Source of the DNA: Sparassis latifolia
Lineage: Eukaryota; Basidiomycota; Agaricomycetes; Polyporales; Sparassidaceae
NCBI GenBank assembly: GCA_018466975.1
Contig: CM031562.1
Coordinates: forward strand, 2,418,001 to 2,482,000
Length of the DNA: 64,000 nucleotides
Direction: 5' to 3'
The number at the start of each line of letters is the position of its first letter. The stretch's first letter is position 1. The translations under genes and the position numbers were made by a program. Below, piece after piece: positions 37,432 to 49,185 of this stretch. A model generated the notes under the pieces. It made no database searches. It saw only the letters and a program-made list of their open reading frames with translations, and was not told the DNA's origin.

Positions 37432-38151
37432 ATAACAGACCGCTTTGGACCAATACAACTCGGCGACAAGAATGATGGCGAATGTCAAACGCACGCCTGG
37501 GATGAATACGCACGAACATCGCTCTGTGGGTGAAAGTCGTGCACCAGCGCTGGGGTACATGTCATGTAGATGTGGTATGTCGGCATCGATGCGCAGCGCA
37601 AAGACTATGCCGGGCTGCCGTGCTGAACTGCGAAAGGTACTGAACTTTAGTAATAGTAGCTTGCGCTGGATGCCTCTCTGCGGAACGCTCGCAGATGGCC
37701 GATGGCAATATGGATCGTAAGTGGGCGAGCATTGCGTACTTACAAACTGGGATCCTGTGCATCAATCGACATGATTTGACTCGGTTCGCTGCAACTGTGG
37801 AGTTGGCGAGCATATCAAGGAGCCTAGTTGTCTCATTGTTTTGGACACAGTACATGTACAAAGATCACTCGCTGAGTTAGAGATCAGACAACGTGCGCGT
37901 GAACGCCCAAGTCATATGACAGACGCGTCGCGTTCGCTGTGGCACGTGATCTATCGATGCTTCTAACGTTCATGTTCAGATCGCAACCTTTACATGCTCA
38001 GCGTAGCCAGAGAAAGGGAAGTAATCCTGAGGCACTCGGGTACGTCAGTCAATATTAGTGTTCTTTATCCGACTGTCTGGAGAGAAGTGGAATACCGCTG
38101 CAGTTTCTATATTCCTAGCGATGACGATCCAGATAATGCCTTCCGCGATGA
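37432..38151. other. Stretch between repeat A and the kinase-like gene
   Basis: No supported gene. ORF 38058-38291 (+) encodes hydrophobic IFLAMTIQIMPSAMIGTICA, which could be a membrane-anchor exon of the following kinase-like gene or a chance frame. Confidence 0.3.
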
Positions 38152-39566
38152 TTGGTACCATCTGTGCCAGCATTATGGTGGCAATATATTATGCCTATTG
38201 GTGGTATCACGAATGTAAGAAGCTTTATGAACTGCGCTGTATCCGACAAAAGGCGAGCGCTATTTGCTGTTGTCTCTTCCAGTCTCATTGACTCAAGTCT
38301 TGTTCAGCTACCTAGTGACCTCGATACGTGGAGAGTACCTGGAAGGACACGAGATGACGAAGAGAGAATCTGGGAAACTTTGGACCCAGTATTCCGAGAC
38401 CGAGGATTAACTCTCTGGCCCAATTCCTTTGGTTGCACTCTTAAGACTCCCGGTACAGCGTATCCCACCTCAAGTGGTTTCGCGTATGTCACACCGAATC
38501 GGAGCATCCTCAAGGGAATAGGCTCTGTGTACCACCTCATGTGCTTCGATTATACCGTACGTGCGCTCCTCCAAGACGTGTAATGTCATGACCTGACGTG
38601 TTGTGTAGAATCCTCTCACACGCATGGCGCGTACGCCGGATGGACATGACGTGGCCGTTCGCGTTATTGTCATCAAAAACGAAGGACACGAACATCTGAA
38701 GATCCTGAGGAAAATCGCCACAACTCCTCGGAGCCTGCTCAGTACTAATCACACTCTTCCTATGATCGCCGAGTTTGGATACGAGGACATCATCTTTGGA
38801 ATCTTCCTAGAGTTGGCAGCTCAATGAAGGAAGCATTCGGTTATTGGGCGAAAAATTCCGTCGGGGATGTGATGGATATGCTTTTACAAGCCTTAGAAGT
38901 GAGTGTCGTGTATCATATCTGACCCATCGGCCTAATGGCAAGATCTACGTGAAGGCATTAGCGTTCATCCATGATATGAATATTGCGCACCGTGTGAGTC
39001 CATCAATGCGGTTTGTTAAAAACAACATCATTGATCCTATTTCCCAGGATGCGTTCCATGACAATTTTCTGGTTCAATGGCAGCCCGAGTCAATGTGTTC
39101 CATGACCATTCCCACATCCCGCCCTCGTGTATATCTGATAGATTTCGAGGTGGCTGTGGAGTATCCAGAAGAATGCCCTCTAGCAGAACGTCTCACAACT
39201 GGATGCCCTCTAGGTGGCTCATTTCTTGAGCCTGCCATGTATTCTCGGCCTCTCGCACCTGAGATGACCACTAATGAGCCCTACTGCCCATTCAAACTGG
39301 ATGTCTGGCAGTTGGGCTACAGTTTTACTAGTGTTGAATTCAAGGTAGGATGGAGTTTGCTTGCTGTGTTGCATTGTCAACTTGTTCTGATTGTGTATAC
39401 TCTGCTTCAGACTACAATAGCTGATATAGATACAATTCTGCATGATATGGTCCATGCTCAACCTACAGCTCGGAAGAGTGCAGGGGAGACGTTAGTGATA
39501 TTGAAAAATGTTATCCACAACATCCCACCAACTTCCTTGCTCATTTGTCCTAGCATTATAGAATAA
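38152..39566 (+). pseudogene. Kinase-like gene with one frameshift
   Basis: An agaricomycete kinase-like protein. It reads LDTWRVPGRTRDDEERIWET, LTLWPNSFGCTLKTPGTAYP, then, after an intron, NPLTRMARTPDGHDVAVRVI. The Val-Ala-Ile-Lys lysine appears replaced (AVRVI), the catalytic loop is ALAFIHDMNIAHRDAFHDN (HRD and the metal-binding Asn both present) and the DFG motif is LIDFEVA (DFE). After DVWQLG and a further exon (TTIADIDTILHDMVHAQP) it ends IIE plus TAA at 39564-39566. At about 38806 one base is missing: the frame runs to a TGA at 38825-38827 whereas VGSSMKEAFGYWAKNSVGDV continues in the -1 frame. If true, a pseudogene; if an error in a CCC run, an intact kinase-like protein. The start exon is uncertain. 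Confidence 0.65.
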
Positions 39567-40250
39567 TTAACTACTTGCAAATCTTGTTCTCATAGTACAG
39601 GCCGAGTCTCAGACAATGCATCTAGGTTCTTGAAAGCATGTTTCACAACAGACAACCTAACACTAGAAGATAATACTCTCTTAGTATGATCACAAACATT
39701 CAAGAACTGAATGCCTTCTGACCCTTCAGAGAACATGAGGCTTATCTTCATCTGTGAAGGTATTAGTTGCATAAACAAAACTGTCAATCACTGAGTTATC
39801 AATGTTACTTGCTCCAAACCTGCTCTGAATCAATTCATTGCATTTAGCAATGAAGATCTCCCCATTTGGTGCTCTAAACTTGATTTTACATCTCTATTAA
39901 GAAGAAGGCTAGCATTGAGCAGAGTGTATATTAGCATTCATAAACAACTTACTTTTGGCCAAATTATGGAGTTTGCTTGACCAGAAGATGAGATTGACAA
40001 TGGTACGGTGTAATCAGTTGACCGTTCATGGAAGTTGAAATTAGTAGACAAAAAGGAATCACACAGCACATCATACCATTGGTACAGAGTTTAACTGCAG
40101 CTTGTAGCAAGTATCGAGCTATATATCTTGCAGTTTCTGGGGCAATCAAGTTCAGCATGGTCTACACTCACCCTTTAACCCCTGCGGCTGATTGTTATCT
40201 CTCGCATCATTCCAGGTGTTAAGCAGATGTCGGTCTGTAGAGAAACTAGA
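39567..40250. other. AT-rich stretch with degenerate minus-strand frames
   Basis: Markedly more AT-rich than its surroundings. On the minus strand NELIQSRFGASNIDNSVIDS (about 39800) and neighbouring fragments look like old coding sequence, but stops and frame changes break it and I cannot name a family. A transposon relic is likely. Confidence 0.4.
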
Positions 40251-40830
40251 AGAACAGCATAAACAGGGCCCTGGCTCGACGATAATCATGATTATGCCGA
40301 TATATGCATGTAGGTAGCGCCGGAACTTGGGCGCTGATTTGCTGAGAGCCTGTTTCTCACTCGTGTTGAGCCCATGTTCTGGCACAGTAGATGGGAAATT
40401 AGAATGAGAACGTGTTCTGCGAAACATAATCTCAGTTGTACCTCTGCCACGGAGTCTCCGACATGCACAATCACTTGGAAGGAATGAGAATATCTGGCCT
40501 GACTATGATCTTACAGAGGCTGATGGGAACCACGGTATTTAGCACGTTCCACGGCAGCTAGTGTTGGACGCATACCTCATGTTACTGTCTCCAGAAGAGC
40601 TCGAAAACGTTGAAAGAAGTCTCATACGCAGTCATGTACACGTGGACGGCGAGAGGAAAGCCCCTTATTCGAGCTAGCAACGATGGGACACACTTCTGAT
40701 GGCTTCTACCATTTACAAAAGTCACCTGTCTTTGCCAGCGTTAGACAATCAGCATCAATACAACGGGGAAGGGGCACGATAGCAAGTATTGGGGCGTAGG
40801 GTTGAAGACTCGAGACCGAACTCTTGTCGT

Positions 40831-40930
40831 GTAGCCGTCGGTCCGTCTCCGATACGATTAATCGTGACGCAGAAGCAGCCCACAGGGAAGGTAAATGTAC
40901 CGCGCTACTTGATAGCGAATCCTGATCGAT
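40831..40930 (+). repeat. Diverged repeat C
   Basis: About 100 bases resembling 41936-42035 (copy D) at perhaps 70%: both contain GGAAGRTRAATGTACC and AGCGAATCCT. It ends exactly where direct repeat B begins. Confidence 0.35.
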
Positions 40931-41393
40931 CTAAGCATTTAGAGACGTCCAATCGTGCAACGACATTGCCAAAACAAACCCGAGTGTCCCGCGTTCGACA
41001 CCGCAGCTCCACCAGATAACATTGCTCTGCCGCAAATAGTTGACCCAGCGGGGAGCCTGGATGGATGTATGAATCGTGAATATGGCAGTTGTATGGCAGG
41101 CCGACGTTCAGCTGTTCATCGTGATACAAGATAAACAAACACGTTGAGGAACGGGACAACGCTGGAGCGGACCTCACGCTGCGCAGCTTCGCCCAAAGAA
41201 CAGAACAATTTTCGTCAAGCGTCCAAAAACACGACGTTGAACGAACATCGGAGTGACGAGATGTTTCCAGAGAAGTACAACTTGCATAGGGCGTTCGATG
41301 CGTTTTCCAAGCCCCGAAGTCACTTCACTAGGAATCTGAGGTACACCAAGGACTCTCCCAGCATTCATGATCCGGAGTATCCGGGAGGGACTA
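40931..41393 (+). repeat. Direct repeat copy B (463 bp)
   Basis: Same orientation as copy A and about 4.1 kb from it, lacking the 125-base internal segment. Shared internal landmarks include AACGAACATCGGAGTGACGA and CAAGCCCCGAAGTCACTTC. The flanks differ from those of A. Confidence 0.8.
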
Positions 41394-43070
41394 GTTAGAG
41401 ATGGCTTTGTGGAATGTGGCGTCCAAAGCCTCGCAGAGCATGCGACTGGAAGGTGTTGTATCAGTGTGACAGGTAGATAACAGACGTCACCGAGGTCGGA
41501 GTTGAGCGGAAAACGCTCCGGGATCTTGGAGTTCGACAACTCAGTGAGTCATGACCGACGTAGTCCAGTCTTTAGGTACTAGCAAGGGAACCCCCATCCG
41601 GGCACCGCGGTGCGAAGCAGACATACGAGTTGAGGGATCGGGCCTGCAGGACGTAGAATGTTACCGTGTCGCAGAGGAAGGACTAGCTCGGCGTCTGACA
41701 TAGTACGGACCACGCTGTGCTCGTCTCTGTGCACGCACGACTGCGTTTAACCTTTTCGCCTAGCGTGGGTGGTTCGAGAGGCAGAGGATAGGCTCGAGGT
41801 GCGGCTGTGGGATCCAGCCTTCTCCGCAGTAGGTCTCCGAGCATGAACCGCCCCAGAGTATTCCTGACACGTAGAACATTGGATGCCAGAAGGTAAGTTG
41901 AAGGTGATGTGATGATGTCGCGGTTCTTTGTGTGCGTTGGCGACGGTCTGTCTACGCTACGATTTATCACGACACCGAAGAGTCTCGAGGGAAGATGAAT
42001 GTACCACCACCAGACAGCGAATCCTAATCGAGGACGGAGGTTAAGCTGTCTAGTAGTTGTGATATGCAAGAGAATGCAGTCCAACGGATACCCCACCCGG
42101 GGAAATATCCCTGCAGAATGACATTGTCAACAGCTCGAAGACGGGGAAAGGGATACGTGCGTTCGCGAACTATGCCTGCGGAGAGGCTTTCACTTGTGGA
42201 ATCAATTTAGTTCTTGTTCATGGATTGCTTCAGCATGGTGAAGTCGGCGTAAGACGAGCTCAGCGTAACAGAGGATGTCGCAGCCGCGCAAATACTGTTG
42301 GATGGGGCTCAGAGTAAAAATCGGCATTCGTCTCAACCTTTTCAACGTGGGCGCTGAGCGGAGCAGCACAGCTTCGCGTAGGCACTGAGGGTGACAAACA
42401 CCGGCGTATACAGTATAGCATACTGAGGCAATACTATCAGAACACTTATGAAAGAATATCACCAAATACCTCGAGGATGTGTACGGATGGTGCCCAGCAG
42501 CCTACGCGGGGTCACCGCGAGCGTCGCGAGAGCACCGCCACGAAAGCAACGCGAACGCCCTGCATTCTAGTAGACATGGATATTAACAAGTCAGGACACT
42601 CTAAAAGCCAAGAAAGACGTAGAGGTGCAAGTGCCGGTACTAGAGTCGAGAGCTACTAGGCTGTGACAGTTCGCGTGTAAGGGGAGTGTCGTCAAGATAT
42701 CGGTGCCCGAAGGCTATGATATAATATTTGTCAATGCCGCGTCTTGCTTGATTGTTCGAGAGCTCGGCCACTTTCTGCACCGCGACGATAAGTAATGGAG
42801 AAAGAGAGGAAAGACATGAACAACCTTCTGCTTCGGTGGATGCACGTGACTGAACGCGTCGCGACGCGTCGTAATTTAAGGCTCCGCAGTGAAATTTAAT
42901 TAACCGCGGAATGCAGAATGGTGTCGGATGAGTTGTTCACGCTCATAATACAAACCTGACACAAATTCGCACTTATGTTGTCGCAGGATCTCAAGGCACA
43001 AAGTTTTTGAAGCAGGAAACGTCCATCAATTGTGGTTACACATACGGGTACAGTAATTGTTGTGAGGGTA
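41394..43070. other. Gene-poor stretch with repeat D
   Basis: Contains copy D (41936-42035). ORFs on both strands lack domains. The distal end (about 42700-43070) is the cyclin 3' flank. No RNA gene seen. Confidence 0.4.
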
Positions 43071-44120
43071 TCATAAAATGCAGCGAACGAATAATAATAT
43101 GCAGTGATACGAAAACTTTTGATCGACTGACGACATCTCCAGTCCTTCTTGAGAGAAATCACGCCAGCATCGCCGTGGTAGCGGTAAAGCGTGGATAGTG
43201 ATGTGCAGACTGGCATGGCTGAGAGGCGGGCATGGGGAACGCCATGAGCAGCTCGAGTGCTGCAGACATCGGGTGCGACTGTACGGTATCGACGTGCGCG
43301 TCGGCGATGCGGGGAGCGACGGCTTGGCGGGTGTAGGCGCATATGGTGCATGCGGTGGGGTGCATGGCGAAGGAGAAGACGCAAATGAGTCGTCCGAATC
43401 CGAGTCGAGGTCGCTCGAGTCGCTAGAGTCGCTCGAGAATGCAGAGCACGCGCGACGAGTGGGGAATGGAGTGCGTGCGCGAGTGCGGATGCGTGTCAGG
43501 CGAGGGCGCTGGGAGAACGCCATGATGTTCGCGTGGTGTGCGAGGAGGTCCGCCTCGCTCACACCAAGCTCGAAATCGAGAACGTCTAGGAACTCCCGCT
43601 CGATCCGACCGATGTCGCGCTTCCCGAACACGCCCGAGCAGATCGCCCAGTGCACATTCTTCAGCGCCCGGTCGTTCAGGTACTTGTTCGCGGCAATCAG
43701 CGCGCCGAGGAAGACGCGCTCGCATGCCCACTTCTCGAGCGAGATCTGCAAGTGCGGCCTCGCACGCGAGATGTAGACGAGGGTGGTGAGGAGTACGGGG
43801 ACCGTGACCTCCGCTTTGTGGATGACATTTGCAGCGAAGGCGGTGAATGCGGCGTGGTGGGGGTCTCGGAGAGAGATCGGCCGCGTGTGGAAGTGGATGG
43901 GCGTCCCATCGCAAAGTCAACGGTCTCAACGACGTTGTCGACTACGTGCTCTGTAGATGAGGCGGGTCAGATATGAGATGAGATGGGATCTGGATGAGTA
44001 GGAAACTCACCAATGAGAGCACGCGTGACGGAGATGTCGAGCATCTGCATGAGAGCAGGCGAGTGGAGAGAAGCATCGATGAGGCTCGCGCGGTGGATGT
44101 TCAAAGAGCTGGCGACCATG
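43071..44120 (-). CDS. PCL-type cyclin
   Basis: Cyclin of the Pho80/Pcl kind, which activates a Pho85-like kinase; in fungi these act in morphogenesis, nutrient sensing and cell-cycle entry. Exon 1 (ATG at 44118-44120) reads MVASSLNIHRASLIDAS and MLDISVTRALI; it splices to EHVVDNVVETVDFAMGRPS. The cyclin box follows: AEVTVPVLLTTLVYISRARP, EKWACERVFLGALIAANKYL, CSGVFGKRDIGRIEREFLDV and LDFELGVSEADLLAHHA. A Ser/Asp-rich tail (SSDSSDSSDLDSDSDD) comes next. At about 43880 the conserved frames before (GRSLS) and after (RDPHHAAF) are offset by one base within a TCTCTCTCC tract, as if a C were missing. The last residues before TAA at 43071 look like intron or read-through, so the true 3' exon is uncertain. 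Confidence 0.85.
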
Positions 44121-45420
44121 GTAGATGATGAGGGTGTTGGTGAGTTGTGGATGCCACGGTCGGACGAGGGGAGAACTGGGGAAATAGGAGGAGTGGCGTT
44201 CGCATTTTAAACAGTCGATACAGTCAATTAGCGAGAGGGAGAGGAGAATGGAACCGCTCTGGAATTGCCGACTCGGAGGAGTGAGCGCTGGACAAGGCGA
44301 GCCAAGTCTCCTCGCGCCACAGGCGCCGAGGCCCGTTCCTAGTATAATATTGTTCCCCAGCCAATCGCCTCTTCTCCGTCTCCGGGGCACTGCAGCGCTC
44401 ATGTGTACCTCCTCTGTGCGCCGACATACGGAAATTCTGTGGACATATATACAGTTCACTTACTTCCTCGATGATTCCACCTTCGCCCGATCGGCTTTCC
44501 ACGCCAGCGCCGTCGAGCATATTCCCTTCCCCTCTCGGTTCCATTTCCGACGTTCTACGGAATTGTCTTCACATGCTTGTGAGTCACTCACATTCTTTGT
44601 CAAGCTACCCGCGATTGTGATTTCTAACTTCGCGTTGTTGGCCAGAATGTCGCATACGACCTCGTAGAGTCCAAATGGCCTCCAACGTGTATGCCGCGTC
44701 CTGCTTCGCGCTCGAGGCCTGGAACTCGCAGCAGATAACGCCTATCCAGCCCGAAGCCAGCCCATCGAGCATCGGCGCCTCGGCTGCAGGCCAATCGTCT
44801 CCAGCCATTGGTCCTGTCATCCAATCGCGAGCGTGCCGTCCGAGCCAGGCCACAGCTTCCTTCCAAATCTGTCCCAAATCGCTGCCTGCGAGATGGCTGA
44901 TCCCGCCATCCACACTCCAGACCTAGCCGGACTCTTGCTTGACCTCGCCAGGGCTCGCCGTTCAGTAGATAGAACCTTCCTGCCTGAGCTATGCAGTCTC
45001 GATTGACGAAACTACGACACTCACACGTACATCCATAGGCCCGAGATTCGCCAATCAACGGATTAGTCACTGGCATGCATGCCAAAATTGTGATGCGCAC
45101 GCTACCGTGACAAGCTCAGTCTTCTCCATTTCCCGTCTGCATCGCTCTCTTCCCCTCGGCCCCGAGTCTTCTGCAATTCTCTACCGCTGTATACTGCCTA
45201 TTTCGTGCAAGCTGATCGTATCTCTATTGCGCACCCGCCGACCTACTTCGGAGGGCGTCGGCACGCCATCTCTTCTTCTGTCTCGCGAGCAAGGTGATGA
45301 CTTGATATCATATATACATACCATCTGCATCGGCACTCACGTCCTCGGCCACCTCTGAAAGACTCTTCTCGCGCCCGACGGAACCGCATGCTACTGTTCA
45401 CCTTCCCTACATCCTGTCAT
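44121..45420. other. Intergenic stretch upstream of the cyclin gene
   Basis: The region near 44121-44260 holds the cyclin promoter. Remaining ORFs have no recognisable product. Confidence 0.4.
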
Positions 45421-45776
45421 GGCGTTCAAGAATCTCATAGATATAGCCTTCCTGGTGCAAATGCGGCTCCGACGTGCGATTCGAGTCATTCTTGTATATT
45501 GATCATCCCTGGAACAACAGCGTCGGGGAGAATGCATCAATGTCCTTGCCTTCTCTAATACTGTAGGTGACCCTGAGGCTCCGACGGCTGGCAGGGAAGT
45601 AGATCTCGTATTGATTCAAGAACCTGGAGAGGTATATTCATCGGTTAGTTAGTTCTATTTCCCCGTGTTTCCGCCTGACTGAATCAACAGAGAAACGGAT
45701 TCCCGTGATTTTTGCCTGCACCGGTAAAGGGCATCCAACCTCTTGAGTTCCACGCCGCTCGGGCGAAGATCACTTT
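45421..45776 (+). other. Possible small spliced gene, weak
   Basis: ATG at 45420-45422 reads MAFKNLIDIAFLVQ; downstream an exon reads PEAPTAGREVDLVLIQEPGE between plausible GT-AG introns, and splicing from GAG/GTATAT to 45692 gives KRIPVIFACTGKGHPTS plus stop. The pieces look coding but I do not recognise them and the first splice is unclear. Confidence 0.25.
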
Positions 45777-47169
45777 CTCTTCGGTGCATCCCGTGTTCAT
45801 CGCAACTTGCCTTACCGGCGATCGTCACGCGCGAACACCGGCTGCGCGAAATTTCGGAATCGAAATGCGCGTCCGTGTCTGCGGAAAAGCCCAGAAGGCG
45901 TGGAGTCTTGTGGTTGAGAACGTTGTTCCAACCTTCCGTGCATATCGAGACAACTAGAAGTGCGGCGGTAGGTCGTTGAAACCTTTCGTTTATGCTACCT
46001 ATCCCCGTCGCCCCTCAATAGCCGGTACCCACTAGTGAGCCCTACCCGTCTGATCTCTCTGCCGCTAAAAGGTTCAGATGCCATTCTCAAAGCTTCACCG
46101 ATGATGGGTCATCAATGGGTCACACATTCCATAGTGTGCCATATCCAAGTGGTCTTCATTTTGACCGGTCCGACAGCTTGCAGGGAACTTCTGGGCGTGC
46201 TCATGTAAATTCCACTACCTGGCTTGCTGGAAATTGTGATGCCGTATCCTTCTTTCGATTTTTTGATTCCTCGTTACTGAAGATGCCCTAGAGGATAAGG
46301 TCCTGTGGTATACAGCCGAACTATGAGTGGAGAATTCAAGGTGAAATGTAATATTCTGATTGTGCATGCGCAGGGCTTGTGAGGAGAAAGCGAAAGCGAC
46401 TGCAAGTGGAAGCCTGTAAGTACATCGCGTACCCTCCGACTCAACGCTAGAAACTGGATTCTAACATTTAGATACGGGACTTATGTACCAGGCGCCGAAG
46501 CTGGAATAATGGAAGTCGGCCTTCCTGTTTTGGTAGGTAACCCGCCCATTTGAGAGACTATCGACGTTGAACGTTGAGGGCGCCCACCGTTCTTCGACGA
46601 CTCACCAGACCGTTCTGTCTCTTAATCCGTCCCCATGTCAAGTATTTTCACCCTTTCAGCACATACGAGAATGCGTATTAAGCGTTGTCTGGTCAGTGAC
46701 CTTTCCGTGAGTTCTAGAGCTGCGCTGATATTGTTAGTTATAGGTGTTCGCGGGTTGAATTTCCTGGCGTGTTCTGAGAATGGTTGGAGCCGGATCTCCT
46801 ACTCCCTCGTTCTCCGAATCTGCCAGTCAAATGTCTTCTCGATGATGAGTATTATGCGGAGAGAAATCGACGGTGCGGTGATGGCGGAACCAGTCCACTC
46901 CGCACGTGACCTTATCCTCTTATACACGTTTCCTCTAGCGTCTGTAACTTGCGCCATCTTGCGCAAAACTGACCGAGCCAAACAACAGGAGTGATTTCGT
47001 ACGGAACCCTGTCGGAAGGTCAGATTCCTCTGCGCTGCTGTAAGTAGTAGCTGTGCGGTGCGAGGGTGAGCGGGGATGCCCGCAAAGAAGGGTGGTCTGC
47101 CTGCAGACGCCGTAATAGGGCCGCGGCGCACACACCGTAATTGCTAATACTTCCCCACGCCGCTATCTT
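45777..47169. other. Unassigned stretch
   Basis: Several ORFs of about 80-120 codons, none with a domain. No RNA gene seen. Confidence 0.35.
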
Positions 47170-49185
47170 TACATGATGTTAGATCATGGTTTGAGGTGAA
47201 GCTTACAAAAGACTTTGAAGGCGGCGAGTGAGACCGCCATATCTACGTCTCTGAATCCAATGCAGGTACGTCGCTTACCATGTCTCTCAAGAATCACGAA
47301 TAGTAATGGCAGCGACGGCATTCCATTCGCCATGTTCTGGTCATTTCGATGGTAGAGACGGTGTAGTCCGTGGTTCAATTATTAGCCACTATGCGCTGTG
47401 TCTAGATATCTGTGCGTAAGTCGCGACAATGTCCCCGTGATTCGAATCGCACCAATCTGGCTGGCTCAACTTAGTTCGTACCGTCCGTACAACATCAACA
47501 AGGAGACCACAAGAACTAGATCGCCAGGAAGCTCAGAGAGGTGTGTCCTCCGAGAGGCGGATATCTGGCCACCGATTTTCACTATGCACTCACGCGCTGT
47601 TCGAGCCATGGCCGAGTACAAGGCTCTGCGACAACAGGCTAACGATGCCATCAACCACTTTCCAAGATCTGGCATTAACGTGGTGAAAGTCCTCGTGAGT
47701 GATAGCTCCACCATTACGTTCTGTTCTCTGTCTGATACCTTGCTGTTCCGGACTTGCGTGGTGAACGAGATTTACGTGTGGCGTATGGTGAATCCATCTA
47801 GCGTCAGATATCCAGATTCCCATATGGCTTGTTCATACGAAAGAGATAACAAACACATCATGCACTGTGCGGAATTCGACTGAACTTCAAATGTGCATGT
47901 GTTTTTTGAAGGCTTTCATTATCCAATTTGTTCGATTCCATGACCTCCAGATATCGTGCAGGTGGTTCATTCTGTTTAGAACTTCACTGACCACAACTTT
48001 GCCAGAGAGACGGTCTTTCCGTCCTATTACCTCCGGGATATCCACAACCCATCTAACCTTCCGCATTTCCTGACATCGTTCAGTGGTCCTAATGGCCTTA
48101 GAGATATCCTGGGACAGCCAGAATCACTGCTGGCCATGCAGCCAGGAAGACATATTTAAGCACTAGCAATGCCCAGAGAGAGAGCAATTGTTCATACTGT
48201 TCAGAACTTCTTCCCCCCCTTCCCGATCGACAGAAATGGAGTTCATCAGCGAAACTGTGGATATTGACTGTCGTACTAACCTGTCGACCGATCAGGATGG
48301 ATTTTCTGAGGTGCGTCCCAACGGCCTAGCGATCATAGAAGCCAACCTGACTTTAAGCTACAGAATCATGGGCCGTCCCAGGCGAGGTGGGAAAACGGAG
48401 AACTGCGTCATCCGACGCCTCCTCCCACCTCAGGCTGTCCTTCCATTGCAGAAGCTCTTCGACGTCCTGCTGTCATTGAGGTATGCGATGTTGAGACCTA
48501 GGATGTCTGTACTAATAAAAGTTCAACAGAACCAGCCAGTACAAGGGGACCAGCTACTATTTGAACAGAATCAGCTTGCCATTGAAGAGAATGTGTACCC
48601 GATTCCGCAAGAGCATTGCGCTCCCACGCGTGGATTTAATACCAACGAAGGACTGACATTCCAATTCCGCCACAACGAAAATATGTTCTTTTCAGCGAAA
48701 GATGCTCTGTCTAAGAACTTTGCTGGACTGCATCGGCGTGATGAGATCGTAATTAACAAGGACTACGGGCGAGAAAGCTCCAAGTTGACAATACGATTCT
48801 TGGTACGATTTTACTCGCCCCTCGGGGTCATATTGCTGATTTCTTTATTCACAGTGGCCAGTTTCTGCCAAAGGTCAGCTGTACCCGGAGTTCAAACCTC
48901 AGATCGAAGTTGGAGAACTTGTTACGGTGGCATCACTTGCCTACAAGATAGGACAGCAACTAGAAAAGTTCATTGAGGTAAGTGCAAGCGATGCGTCCCA
49001 CGTCTATTCCTTCGTTAATGCAGATGATTATTTAGGAGAATAAGCATAGACCGTATGATGACGTACGCTGGAAAGTAGGAGGCGATGATGGCCTCGGAGT
49101 GGACGACATCGCTCTTCTCGGCTTTCGGCGAGTATCGAAAGGAAGCATACAGCCAGAACTGGGGCTATTACTACCTCGGACCTGA
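47170..49185 (+). CDS. Uncharacterised multi-exon gene
   Basis: I do not recognise this gene. Coding pieces on the + strand: KTLKAASETAISTSLNPMQ (about 47205-47265), AMAEYKALRQQANDAINHF (about 47600), then a long open stretch from about 48240 (EFISETVDIDCRTNL, RIMGRPRRGGKTENCVIRRL, EENVYPIPQEHCAPTRGF). A GT-AG intron joins it to PVSAKGQLYPEFKPQIEVGE and ASLAYKIGQQLEKFIE, and a final exon reads ENKHRPYDDVRWKVGGDD, ending LLLPRT with TGA at 49183-49185. The KALRQQA-type segment resembles the head of large fungal hypothetical families with an N-terminal helical domain, but that is a loose likeness. Exon borders and the start are inferred. Confidence 0.4.

Noticed and set aside
36844..41393. LTR retrotransposon with copies A and B as LTRs
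   Set aside because: No TG...CA ends, primer-binding site, polymerase or target duplication seen; kept as plain direct repeats.
42202..42465. 87-codon ORF on the minus strand
   Set aside because: No recognisable motif and no exon partners.
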